A stretch of DNA of 60,119 nt from JAAYTY01 sp964569245 (GTDB lineage: Bacteria; Fermentibacterota; Fermentibacteria; Fermentibacterales; Fermentibacteraceae). Positions 11,251-18,932 of the stretch are shown here, one piece after another. The stretch covers positions 1-60,119 of the forward strand of contig CAZMTK010000013.1 in assembly GCA_964569245.1 (NCBI GenBank). Reading direction: 5' to 3'. The notes beneath the pieces are model-generated. The model had not been told where the DNA came from and did no database searches. It was given only the letters and a program-made list of their open reading frames with translations. A program made the position numbers and the translations under genes. How positions within the stretch are numbered: the first letter of the stretch is position 1; each line of letters starts with the position of its first letter.

Positions 11251-12341
11251 CTCAGATCTCCTGGCCTGCCGACCAGATACTGGAATATTCCCCCGCTCGT
11301 GCTCGTGACTATCCTGTCGTCGTCCTTCATCACTTCGCTCATGGTCTCGAGCGACCTCTGGAAGCGGTAGAAGTCGGGGAACGAGCTGTATGCGGAAGCA
11401 TAGATGGCTGCAGCGGCGCTGTCCGCAGCCCCCCGGATTGTCAGCGAGGCCCTGGTGGCTCCCGCGAGGATCGAGTCCACCTCCAAGTCGGTTCCCGCGA
11501 CGATGTTGGCCGCCACCCTGCGTCCCTCGGCCCTGTACCGGGTGGATATGCGGTTGCGCTCGGCCTGCATCCTTGCGAACACGGCCTGCTGATTCTCCGC
11601 GGGCAGGTCGGCTCTCTTGATCCGGACATCTACCAGGAAGATCCCGTATTCCAGGAGCATCTGCCTGCAGGTCCTCGCGACTCTGTCCATGATGGCGATC
11701 CTGCCCTGCCCCTCCGGAACCCTCACGAGGCTCACGTCCTCGCTCAGCTCGCCCTCCTCCATCACGAGATCGGCGAGCGTGTCCGAGTAGGAGACGCTGT
11801 TCACCAGCCTGACGTATTCGCCGAGCCCGATGGGGCTGTTGGTGCTTCTGACTATGTGGATGAGGCTGCTGCGCCCGAGCTCCTGCCTCAGCACGGAGTA
11901 GACGATGTCGTCTATCCTGGATCTGGCGGCCCCCTCGGTCTGGATGCTCCGGAGGAACAGCAACGGATTGATGATCCTCCAGCGGGCGTAGCAGTCCACC
12001 TGGATGTGCTTCTTGTCCATGGTCACTACGTCCGCGGGCTCGTCGTCGTACTCCAGAATGCGGTCGTCGAACACCCTCACCTGCTGGAGCAGGGGAACCT
12101 TGAAATAGAGGCCGGGGCCGTGCGAGATGACTACGTCAGGCGCATTGGCCTCCATCCAGGACTCGATCTGCTCCATCTGCTCCGGAGTCCTGTCGCCGAC
12201 TATCACACGGACGGGCCTTCCGAACTGGAGTATCACCGCCTGCTCCGTCTCGCTGATTACGAACAGCGAGCCGGTAAGCACCAGGAAAGCGACCAGCAGG
12301 AGGGACGCCGTGACGAGCTGCTTTATCCTCCTCATCTTCAT
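11247..12341 (-). CDS. hflC: HflC, SPFH-domain membrane protein
   Basis: 364 residues with an N-terminal membrane helix (about 7-29) and a periplasmic SPFH/band-7 domain (ISETEQAVILQFGRPV, then KHIQVDCYARWRI), followed by a long helical region with ARMQAERNRISTRYRAEGR, the HflC hallmark. Its ATG overlaps the hflK TGA (ATGA), with GGAGGGACA upstream. HflK and HflC form a cage around the FtsH protease and modulate membrane-protein turnover. A short insert (about residues 48-70) between the first strands is also seen in other HflC proteins. Confidence 0.92.
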   Translation of the reverse strand: MKMRRIKQLVTASLLLVAFLVLTGSLFVISETEQAVILQFGRPVRVIVGDRTPEQMEQIESWMEANAPDVVISHGPGLYFKVPLLQQVRVFDDRILEYDDEPADVVTMDKKHIQVDCYARWRIINPLLFLRSIQTEGAARSRIDDIVYSVLRQELGRSSLIHIVRSTNSPIGLGEYVRLVNSVSYSDTLADLVMEEGELSEDVSLVRVPEGQGRIAIMDRVARTCRQMLLEYGIFLVDVRIKRADLPAENQQAVFARMQAERNRISTRYRAEGRRVAANIVAGTDLEVDSILAGATRASLTIRGAADSAAAAIYASAYSSFPDFYRFQRSLETMSEVMKDDDRIVTSTSGGIFQYLVGRPGDLR

Positions 12342-13297
12342 TGTCCCTCCGAGAGGTTGTAGTGGGTGAGAGCCCCGGCATCCCCGTCGACTACGGTGAT
12401 GGTCACCGCAGACAGAACCGTCTCCAGCGTCTCGAGGTGCAGCCTGGTCGCCGTGACCCCCGGAGCGCGCGCGTACTCTGACGCGACAGCGGCGAACCTG
12501 TTCGCCTCACCCATCGCCTCGCCCACCCTCATTGCCTGGTAGCCCAGAGCCTCGTTCACCATGCGCACGGAGTCGGCGAGGGCTGACGGAAGGACGTCGT
12601 TTCTATAGGCCTGCGCATCGTTGATGTATGCCTGCATGTCCTCTCGGGCCGTGGCCACGTCCTTGAACGAGGACGAGACCTGGGCGGGGGGCTGCACGTC
12701 CATCAGCTGAACAGCGACGATGTCTATGCCCATGCCGTAGGCGTCGCTCATCTGCTGCACCTGGTCGGCGATCCGGATCTGCATGTCGGCCTTGCCGGTG
12801 GTAAGGACCGCATCGATCGCGTTGTCCCCTATAACCTGCCTTATGACCGCCTCGGCGATGTCCCTCAGCGCCTCCTCCGGAGCCCTGAGGTTGAACAGGT
12901 AGGCGTGCGCGTCGGAGATCCTGTACTGAACTATCGCCGCGACATTTATGATGTTCTCGTCGCCGGTGAGCATCTGTCCTTCGCGAAGCATTTCCTGGTC
13001 GTTCTCGAAGCTGATGAACTCCGGTGGCGGGCCGTCGTCAAGGGTCCGGAAGCCTATCTCGACCCTCTGAACGACGTTCACTGCAGGTGTATACACCCTC
13101 TGGACGGGCCAGGGCACCTTGAGGTGCAGGCCGGGGCCCGTGGTGGCCGTGTGCCTGCCCATCGTGAGGACGATGCCCTCCTCCTCGGGGCCGACGACGT
13201 ACAGCGGGCCGCCGAAGATCAGCCATACCAGCCCCAGAACGACCAGAATGGCCTTTCCGAGCCGCCTGACAGGATCGCCTGGTGATACTGCTTTCAA
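12338..13297 (-). CDS. hflK: HflK, SPFH-domain membrane protein
   Basis: 319 residues from TTG 13297, chosen because AAGGAGG lies eight bases upstream; an in-frame start at 13333 has no such site. One membrane helix near residues 14-34 is followed by the SPFH domain (YVVGPEEEGIVLTMGRH, GLHLKVPWPVQRV) and a helical stalk (AQAYRNDVLPSA), the HflK hallmark. The usual Gly-rich N-terminal tail is missing. It is the partner of HflC encoded directly downstream with a 4-bp overlap. Confidence 0.92.
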   Translation of the reverse strand: MKAVSPGDPVRRLGKAILVVLGLVWLIFGGPLYVVGPEEEGIVLTMGRHTATTGPGLHLKVPWPVQRVYTPAVNVVQRVEIGFRTLDDGPPPEFISFENDQEMLREGQMLTGDENIINVAAIVQYRISDAHAYLFNLRAPEEALRDIAEAVIRQVIGDNAIDAVLTTGKADMQIRIADQVQQMSDAYGMGIDIVAVQLMDVQPPAQVSSSFKDVATAREDMQAYINDAQAYRNDVLPSALADSVRMVNEALGYQAMRVGEAMGEANRFAAVASEYARAPGVTATRLHLETLETVLSAVTITVVDGDAGALTHYNLSEGQ

Positions 13298-13410
13298 TTC
13301 GCCGCCTCCTTCCGCTGGGGGGATATACCACAAGCCGGACAGAGGGTAGAGTGGCTGTACGCATCCGAGCCTTGCGGAGTTATGTTAATCGTTCCAGCTA
13401 GGAGCAGCCG

Positions 13411-14757
13411 ATGGTCACAGTGCTTGGCCGGGGAACAGTCCTCGTGGTGGACAGGGACGCTGGCAGGGCCGCGAAAGTGGCCGAAGCCGTCTCCGCCGGC
13501 GGCTACATGGTGATCATCGAGCCGTCTGGCCGCTCGGCCCTCAGGAGGGTCAGCTCCAGGTCGGTCAATGTTCTCGCCGTCGCTTCGGACCTTCCCGACA
13601 TGCTCATGACGACATTCCTGGATTCGCTCAGAAGGACCAATCTCGCGGCGGGTGTTTTCATCTACGGCAGGAACGTCTCCGCGGAGGATGCGGTCGCCTG
13701 GATGAAGAGCGGCGCCGTGGACATCCTCCTCGACGTGGAAAACGCCCAGGCGATCAGGGAAGCGGTCTCCCGCTCCTTCACGCTCTCCGCGAGATCGTTC
13801 GTCGAGGCTTCGACGCAGTCTGCGGAGAAGCCCGATCAGGCCTTCCTCTACCGCACCCGCTCCATGGAGGAGCTTATGACGAAAGTCAGGCGGGTGGCCC
13901 CCGTGAAGGCAACCGTGCTGATAACCGGGGAGAGCGGAACCGGCAAGGACGTCCTGGCCAGACAGATCCACGCCCTGAGCGGGCGGAAGGGGCTCTATCT
14001 GGCCTTAAACTGCGCTGCGATTCCCGAAACCCTTCTCGAGGACGAGCTCTTCGGCCACGAGAAGGGGGCCTTCACGGGCGCGGACAGGATGCGAGAGGGC
14101 AGGTTCGAGGCCGCAGCCGGGGGGACGCTGCTGCTAGACGAGATAGGGGAGATACCGCCGGCAACGCAGGTCAAGCTCCTGCGGGCGCTCGAGGAGGAGA
14201 AGGTCACCAGGCTGGGCGGGAACACGCCGGTGCCCACCGATGTGAGACTGATCGCCGCGACCAACAGCGACCTCCTGGAGCGGGTTCGCGAGGGTTCCTT
14301 CAGGGAAGACCTGTTCTACAGGCTGAAGGTCGTCGAGCTGCACATACCGCCCCTTCGTGCTCGGAAGCAGGACATTCCGCTGCTGGTCATGGCCTTCCTG
14401 AGGCAGTCGGCGGAGAAGCACGGACTTCCCATCCCGCTGATAGAGCAGGAAGCCCTACAGGCGATGATCTCCTATTCGTGGCCCGGCAACGTGCGACAGC
14501 TCAAGAACCTCGTCGAAAGCCTGCTGATAACCTCCGGTGAGAGGATAACCGCAGCCGACCTGCCGCCGGAAGTCACGGGCGTCTCTCCGGCCGGAACGGC
14601 GAAGATCGAGCTGGACCTCCCCATGACCATGGACGAGATCGAGGATGTGGTGATAGACAAGACGCTCGAGCTCACGGGGGGGAATCGCACCAAGGCGGCG
14701 GAGCTCCTGGGCCTCGGCCGCAGGACTCTGCAGCGTCGTCTGGGCGGCACTAGCTGA
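13411..14757 (+). CDS. sigma-54-dependent activator with degenerate receiver domain
   Basis: 448 residues, AGGAG eight bases before the ATG. Residues 1-125 have the length and pattern of a receiver domain, but the phosphoacceptor Asp aligns with Ala58 (AVASDLPDM against TDVMLPDM in the paralogue at 18933), the conserved Thr is Tyr, and the Lys-Pro pair is Asp-Val. It therefore cannot be phosphorylated in the normal way. The AAA+ domain is intact, with Walker A GESGTGKD, the sigma-54 contact GAFTGA, and RLIAATN. A Fis-type helix-turn-helix (NRTKAAELLGLGRRTLQRRL) ends the protein. Its targets are unknown, and its activating input must differ from a histidine kinase. Confidence 0.9.
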   Translation: MVTVLGRGTVLVVDRDAGRAAKVAEAVSAGGYMVIIEPSGRSALRRVSSRSVNVLAVASDLPDMLMTTFLDSLRRTNLAAGVFIYGRNVSAEDAVAWMKSGAVDILLDVENAQAIREAVSRSFTLSARSFVEASTQSAEKPDQAFLYRTRSMEELMTKVRRVAPVKATVLITGESGTGKDVLARQIHALSGRKGLYLALNCAAIPETLLEDELFGHEKGAFTGADRMREGRFEAAAGGTLLLDEIGEIPPATQVKLLRALEEEKVTRLGGNTPVPTDVRLIAATNSDLLERVREGSFREDLFYRLKVVELHIPPLRARKQDIPLLVMAFLRQSAEKHGLPIPLIEQEALQAMISYSWPGNVRQLKNLVESLLITSGERITAADLPPEVTGVSPAGTAKIELDLPMTMDEIEDVVIDKTLELTGGNRTKAAELLGLGRRTLQRRLGGTS

Positions 14758-14851
14758 CAGACAGTATCAGGTTAAAGAAACTTAAGAAACCGGCAATCCA
14801 ATCTCCAGCATCTGCTTGTAACAGCCCTTCTGCGCTGCCGTGAGGAGGGAG

Positions 14852-14871
14852 AACCGGGAAACAACCCGGTT
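14852..14871 (+). terminator. terminator-like hairpin inside the 124-bp repeat unit
   Basis: Stem AACCGGG (14852-14858), loop AAACAA, stem CCCGGTT (14865-14871), followed by TCTT. This fits a rho-independent terminator for the plus-strand activator gene that ends at 14757. The same hairpin recurs in each copy of the unit, for example near 15131-15150. Confidence 0.5.
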
Positions 14872-14879
14872 TCTTAAGT

Positions 14880-14979
14880 NNNNNNNNNNNNNNNNNNNNN
14901 NNNNNNNNNNNNNNNNNNNNNNNNNNNNNNNNNNNNNNNNNNNNNNNNNNNNNNNNNNNNNNNNNNNNNNNNNNNNNNN
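14880..14979. other. assembly gap of 100 N
   Basis: Exactly 100 undetermined bases, the conventional length for a gap of unknown size. Both flanks are copies of the same 124-bp repeat unit, so the gap almost certainly contains more copies rather than a missing gene. Confidence 0.95.
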
Positions 14980-15173
14980 CCCTTCTGCGCTGCCGTGAGG
15001 AGGGAGAACCGGGAAACAACCCGGTTTCTTAAGTGACAGACAGTATCAGGTTAAAGAAACTTAAGAAACCGGCAATCCAATCTCCAGCATCTGCTTGTAA
15101 CAGCCCTTCTGCGCTGCCGTGAGGAGGGAGAACCGGGAAACAACCCGGTTTCTTAAGTTTCTTTAACCTGATA

Positions 15174-16895
15174 CTAGCGGTTGCGCAGCACTTCGGCTGC
15201 CGAGCGCTTGGCCACGAGGAACGGTGGAATGACCAGCGCATCGATCCCCGTGCCATAGAAGCAGCGGATGGCATCCGAGGGAGATTCCACAATCGGCTCG
15301 CCCTTCACGTTGTAGGAGGTGTTGAGCACCACGGGAACTCCCGTCAGCCGGCCGAAGGCCTCTATCACGTCGTAGTAGAACGGGTTGGAATCGCGGGGAA
15401 CCGTCTGGACCCTCGCGGTGCCGTCAACGTGCGTTACAGCGGGAATCTGCTCCGCCTTCACCGGGGGCACCCTGTAGGTGCTGATCATGAATCGCGACCT
15501 GCCGCAGCCCTCGAAGTACTCGCCGGCCCTCTCCTCAAGCACAGCGGGGGCGAAGGGCCTGAAGGCTTCGCGCTGCTTCACGACGCTGTTCACCAGATCC
15601 TTCATCTCGGCCCTCCTGGGGTCAGCCAGTATGGACCTGTTTCCGAGGGCGCGGGGGCCGAACTCCATCCTGCCCTGGAAGAGCCCGACGACCATGCCCT
15701 TCGAGACGAGCTTCGCAGCGACCTCCACCAGCCGTTCCGGCTTCGCGAAGGTCAGCTTGGCCTGGGTCAGCACCGACTCCACCGCCTGCTCCGAATAGCC
15801 CGGGCCCAGGTACATGTCGGTCGGGCCCTCGAGAGGAACCTGCGGGAATTCCGAGAGGTGAACGGACACCGCCGCCCCGACGGAGGTTCCTGCGTCGTGC
15901 GGAGCCGGCAGAGGATAGACCTCCTCGAATCCCGCCTCGCGCTCGATCAGGCCGTTCATGACGCAGTTCAGGCCCACCCCGCCCGATATGACCAGTCTGT
16001 CCCGCCCGGTCCTGTCCCGGAGAAGCCTGGCCAGCGCGAGCCCCAGCTCGTCCAGCGCCCGCTGGGCGGAGCAGGCCACGTTCTCGTGCCTCGAGATCAC
16101 GGGCTCGCCTCGTCCCCTCGGAGGACCGATCAGGTCAAGCACACGGTCGGAAAAACATGCATGATGGACGCCGCGGTGGACGTCCAGCATCCGCGTGTCC
16201 AGCCTTATGCCCCCCCTGCCGTCGGTGGAGAGCATCCTCCGGAACAGGTCCAGAAACTCGGGCTGGCCGTAGCTCGAAAGTCCCATGACCTTGTACTCGT
16301 CGCTGTCCGGGGCGAAGCCCAGATGCCTGGTGAGGGTACTGTAGAAAACCCCGGGGGAGTTCGGGTATCTGGACCCGGCAAGCCGGCGGAGCCTTCCCCC
16401 CTCGATGGAGCCGAGCAGGCTTGTATCCCTCTCTCCCACTCCGTCCATTGTCAGCACCGCACAGGAGTCGAACCCGGAGCAGTACCAGGCAGCGAGGGCA
16501 TGAGCCACGTGATGCTCTACGAAGTGCAGCCTGGCCTTCAGCGAGGGGCCCAGATGCTCGGCCAGCTTCGAGCCGATTCCCGCCATCTTCCTGGCGCCAG
16601 CGAGCTGTCCGGCGAGGAAGGCAGCCCCCCCGGGCTTCAGGATGTAGTTCCTGCTGTACTGGAGGTTCTCCCGGAATACGAGGTCCGGCAGCATGTAGTA
16701 GGCCACGTGATCGATGTCGCGCGCCTCCATGCCGGCCTGCTTCAGCGCGAAGTCAATGGCCATGGCGGGATAGTCCGCGAAGTGCTTGATGCGCCTGAAC
16801 CTCTCCTCTTCGGCAGCCGCGACGAGCCTGCCGTCTACGATCAGTGCAGCCGCAGCATCGTGCTTGTAGCAGTTCAGACCCAGTACCGCAGGCAT
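15174..16895 (-). CDS. carbamoyltransferase, NodU/CmcH family
   Basis: 573 residues from ATG 16895, two bases after the stop of the upstream glycosyltransferase gene. The N-terminal half is the actin-like ATP-dependent carbamoylation domain (NCYKHDAAAALIVDGRLVAA, EERFRRIKHFADYP, FVEHHVAHALAAW with the metal-binding His residues). The C-terminal Sua5-like half has FGPRALGNRSILADPR and LNTSYNVKGEPIVESPSDA. These enzymes transfer a carbamoyl group to sugars of antibiotics, nodulation factors or surface glycans. With the adjacent glycosyltransferase and the polysaccharide genes elsewhere in the window, a glycan-decorating role is likely. The TAG stop is formed at the edge of TIR element 2. Confidence 0.93.
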   Translation of the reverse strand: MPAVLGLNCYKHDAAAALIVDGRLVAAAEEERFRRIKHFADYPAMAIDFALKQAGMEARDIDHVAYYMLPDLVFRENLQYSRNYILKPGGAAFLAGQLAGARKMAGIGSKLAEHLGPSLKARLHFVEHHVAHALAAWYCSGFDSCAVLTMDGVGERDTSLLGSIEGGRLRRLAGSRYPNSPGVFYSTLTRHLGFAPDSDEYKVMGLSSYGQPEFLDLFRRMLSTDGRGGIRLDTRMLDVHRGVHHACFSDRVLDLIGPPRGRGEPVISRHENVACSAQRALDELGLALARLLRDRTGRDRLVISGGVGLNCVMNGLIEREAGFEEVYPLPAPHDAGTSVGAAVSVHLSEFPQVPLEGPTDMYLGPGYSEQAVESVLTQAKLTFAKPERLVEVAAKLVSKGMVVGLFQGRMEFGPRALGNRSILADPRRAEMKDLVNSVVKQREAFRPFAPAVLEERAGEYFEGCGRSRFMISTYRVPPVKAEQIPAVTHVDGTARVQTVPRDSNPFYYDVIEAFGRLTGVPVVLNTSYNVKGEPIVESPSDAIRCFYGTGIDALVIPPFLVAKRSAAEVLRNR

Positions 16896-16897
16896 CG

Positions 16898-17824
16898 TCA
16901 CCGACCTTTCCGGGAGTCCCGGCACAGCCAGAGGGTCGAGAGTACCCGGCGGCAGTAGGACCGGGAGAAACCGGCATCCGAAGCGGCCCGTGCAGGCGAC
17001 AGGATCCCCGCGGTCATCCGACCCAGAGCGAGAGCAGACATGAGAACCCTGAAAGCCGTTCTGCTGCCGCGAACTCCGTGCTTCTCCAGGAAGCGGAGCT
17101 TCGCCGGAATATATCGGAGGCGCGTATCCCGTCCATACAGCTTCTCGGCGGCAGCGCCCTCGATGTGGACGACCCGTGACGACGGCACGAGCCAGACCTC
17201 CCAGCCCATCCTGTGGAACCTGTACTGGAGGTCAGTCTCCTCGTGATAGAAGAAGAAATCCTCGTCGAAGCCGCCTGCCTGCCTGAACACATCGGTTCTC
17301 ATCGCCAGCACCGCGCCCACCAGCCATTCGGCGCGACGCTCGGTCTCGTGGTCGTCCCACCTGGAGGACGACCTCCTGAGCAGAGGGAGATGCTCCCTGA
17401 CAAGCCTGCAGGGAAACGGGAAGTCTCTGAGGGACCTCTGCAGCGAGCCGTCGGGCCACAGGAGCCTGGGTCCGGCCGCCGCCGCCCTGGGGTGGCGTTC
17501 CAGTCCTTCGCAGAGCGCCTTCAGGCTGCCGGGCAGGAAGACCGTGTCCGTGTTGGCCAGTACCACGATGTCCTCGGAGATGCCGGTAATCGCAGCGTTG
17601 GCGCCTGCGGCGAAGCCGAGATTGACGGGAGACCTCCTTATCGAGAACCAGGGAGAGCCTCCGAAGGCCTCCTCTGCCTCCCGGTCGGAGCCGTCGGTGG
17701 ATCCGTTGTCGAAGAGAAGGACCCTGGCTCCGGCTGCTGGAGCCTCGGCCGAGAGCGAGCGGAGCATGCCGGGAAGGACCTCTCGGCCGTTCCAGTTGAG
17801 GGCTACTACGCAGATGCCTCTCAA
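16898..17824 (-). CDS. family 2 glycosyltransferase (rhamnosyltransferase-like)
   Basis: 308 residues from TTG 17824, which overlaps the stop of the upstream M23 gene as TTGA. GT-A fold signatures: VVALNWNGREVLPGML at the N-terminus, FDNGSTDGSD, VNLGFAAGANAAI, LANTDTVFLPGSL (metal/nucleotide region), and FFFYHEETDLQYRFHRMGW with the catalytic acidic pair. A basic C-terminal tail follows. It probably transfers a sugar to a surface glycan or lipid carrier. It is tightly coupled to the carbamoyltransferase, which may modify the same product. Confidence 0.9.
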   Translation of the reverse strand: MRGICVVALNWNGREVLPGMLRSLSAEAPAAGARVLLFDNGSTDGSDREAEEAFGGSPWFSIRRSPVNLGFAAGANAAITGISEDIVVLANTDTVFLPGSLKALCEGLERHPRAAAAGPRLLWPDGSLQRSLRDFPFPCRLVREHLPLLRRSSSRWDDHETERRAEWLVGAVLAMRTDVFRQAGGFDEDFFFYHEETDLQYRFHRMGWEVWLVPSSRVVHIEGAAAEKLYGRDTRLRYIPAKLRFLEKHGVRGSRTAFRVLMSALALGRMTAGILSPARAASDAGFSRSYCRRVLSTLWLCRDSRKGR

Positions 17825-18870
17825 GGCTCCGCACCCCGTGACAGCATAAGCGAATCGCAGAGGGAGGCGAACTCCTGGAAGGCGGCCATGTCGCGCGCGT
17901 CCAGGGATCTCCGATGCGTGCCGAAGAAGAGCCCCGGATCGATGGGGCGCTCGCATTCGTCGTTGATCTGGTAGTGCAGATGTGCAGAAAAGGATCGTCC
18001 GGTGTTTCCCACCGTGCCGATCGTCGCCCCGGCGGGGATCAACGCGCCCGGCACTACCGCCGGGGCGATGTCGCGGAGATGCAGGAACAACTCGCTGTAG
18101 CCGGCGCCCATGCGGATCTCCACGCAGTGCCCGTTGTATTCCGTGTTCCAGTCGGTCCTCGAGACAACGCCTCCATGAGCAGTCCTGACAGGGGTTCCCT
18201 CGGGCGCCTTGAAGTCGATGCCGGCATGGTCGTGACTGCCCCGAGGCTCCCCGTAGATGCCTGTCACCTCCTCGAATGTCGTCAGAGGCATCACGTCGAG
18301 CAGCTTCACGGCCTCGACTCCGTCCCGATAGAAGTACGAAGGGAAGCTGTCCCCCGTCTTCCTGAAGAGATAGACAGAGAAGGCCCTGTTCGAAGATCCC
18401 GCGACAGGAACATACCTCAGCGCGATTGTCCGGTTCTCCAGCCCCATGTCTCCCTCTCCGAAGAGGATCACCAGTGAATCGCCGGCGGACAGCCCCCTCC
18501 ACGGATCGACGTCCCACCACATGCACCTGACAGCATGCGCGCCGAGAATGTCCGTATCCTCGCCCGGCATGATCTCTGCCAGCGAGGCGTAGAGTGATCC
18601 ATGCAGTTCGAGCCTCACGCAGCGCGCTCCCGGAAGGGGGTCCGCCCGCAGCTCCGGCAGCGTGTCCACAGGCATGGTGTCCCGCGGCAGGGAGTCCTCC
18701 GGCGGGAAGGAGCCGGTCGGCAGGCAGCCGGCGGAATCAGCCGCTGAGGCGCCCTGACCTCCTGCGATGTCGTCAGCACGCAGGATCAGGTCGGGCTCCC
18801 CGGACGGTCTCTTGCATCCTGCAAGGGCCAGGAGGAGGACGATGACGATGAAGAAACGCGACAGGGGCAT
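17821..18870 (-). CDS. M23-family peptidase lipoprotein
   Basis: 349 residues with a lipoprotein signal (LALAGC, Cys19). The central region (about 90-200) is of unknown fold. The C-terminal LytM/M23 domain has the zinc motifs HDHAGIDF and HLH (SAHLHYQI), both intact, so it is likely an active peptidoglycan endopeptidase rather than a regulatory EnvC-type protein. It lies first in a three-gene run with the glycosyltransferase and carbamoyltransferase and is divergent from the regulator at 18933. Confidence 0.9.
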   Translation of the reverse strand: MPLSRFFIVIVLLLALAGCKRPSGEPDLILRADDIAGGQGASAADSAGCLPTGSFPPEDSLPRDTMPVDTLPELRADPLPGARCVRLELHGSLYASLAEIMPGEDTDILGAHAVRCMWWDVDPWRGLSAGDSLVILFGEGDMGLENRTIALRYVPVAGSSNRAFSVYLFRKTGDSFPSYFYRDGVEAVKLLDVMPLTTFEEVTGIYGEPRGSHDHAGIDFKAPEGTPVRTAHGGVVSRTDWNTEYNGHCVEIRMGAGYSELFLHLRDIAPAVVPGALIPAGATIGTVGNTGRSFSAHLHYQINDECERPIDPGLFFGTHRRSLDARDMAAFQEFASLCDSLMLSRGAEP

Positions 18871-18884
18871 CTCCCGTCAAGATA

Positions 18885-18910
18885 TTGACATCCACACGCT
18901 CACCGGGGCA
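18885..18910 (+). promoter_or_regulatory. possible promoter of the regulator operon
   Basis: A perfect -35 hexamer TTGACA at 18885-18890 is followed by AATATA at 18910-18915, with a 19-bp spacer, 18 bp before the likely start of the sigma-54 activator gene. The -10 is poor and the spacing long, so this is tentative. Confidence 0.35.
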
Positions 18911-18932
18911 ATATAGGTCGGGTGATGCGGAA

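Larger units (their letters stand above)
14755..15157 (+). repeat. 124-bp tandem array broken by the assembly gap
   Basis: A 124-bp unit occurs in full at 14755-14878 and 15034-15157 (identical by eye), and its last 54 bp at 14980-15033. Each unit starts TGACAGACAGTATCAGG, includes one left terminal repeat of element 2, and ends in a hairpin AACCGGG-AAACAA-CCCGGTT followed by TCTTAAG. The left contig stops exactly one base past the unit end, where the path can continue either into another unit or into the closing right arm. The copy number is therefore unknown but at least three. Confidence 0.85.
14763..15175. repeat. intergenic TIR element 2 (tandemly expanded)
   Basis: The outer arms are AGTATCAGG... 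at 14763-14790 and its inverse at 15148-15175; together they are a variant of the 27-bp repeat found at 9814, 28847 and 37466 (GTATC instead of GTTTC, GTTAAAG instead of GTTGAAG). The two arms match perfectly and extend inward to CCGG. The right arm supplies the TAG stop of the carbamoyltransferase gene, and the left arm begins six bases after the stop of the sigma-54 activator. The interior is the tandem array described separately. No gene is present. Confidence 0.85.

Noticed and set aside
13334..13410. Sigma-54 promoter before the activator gene
   Set aside because: No GG-N10-GC core with TGGC and TTGC could be placed at the right spacing.
14750..15019. Reading frames through the N run and repeat units
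   Set aside because: They contain undetermined residues and exist only because the repeat lacks stops in one frame; no ribosome-binding site.
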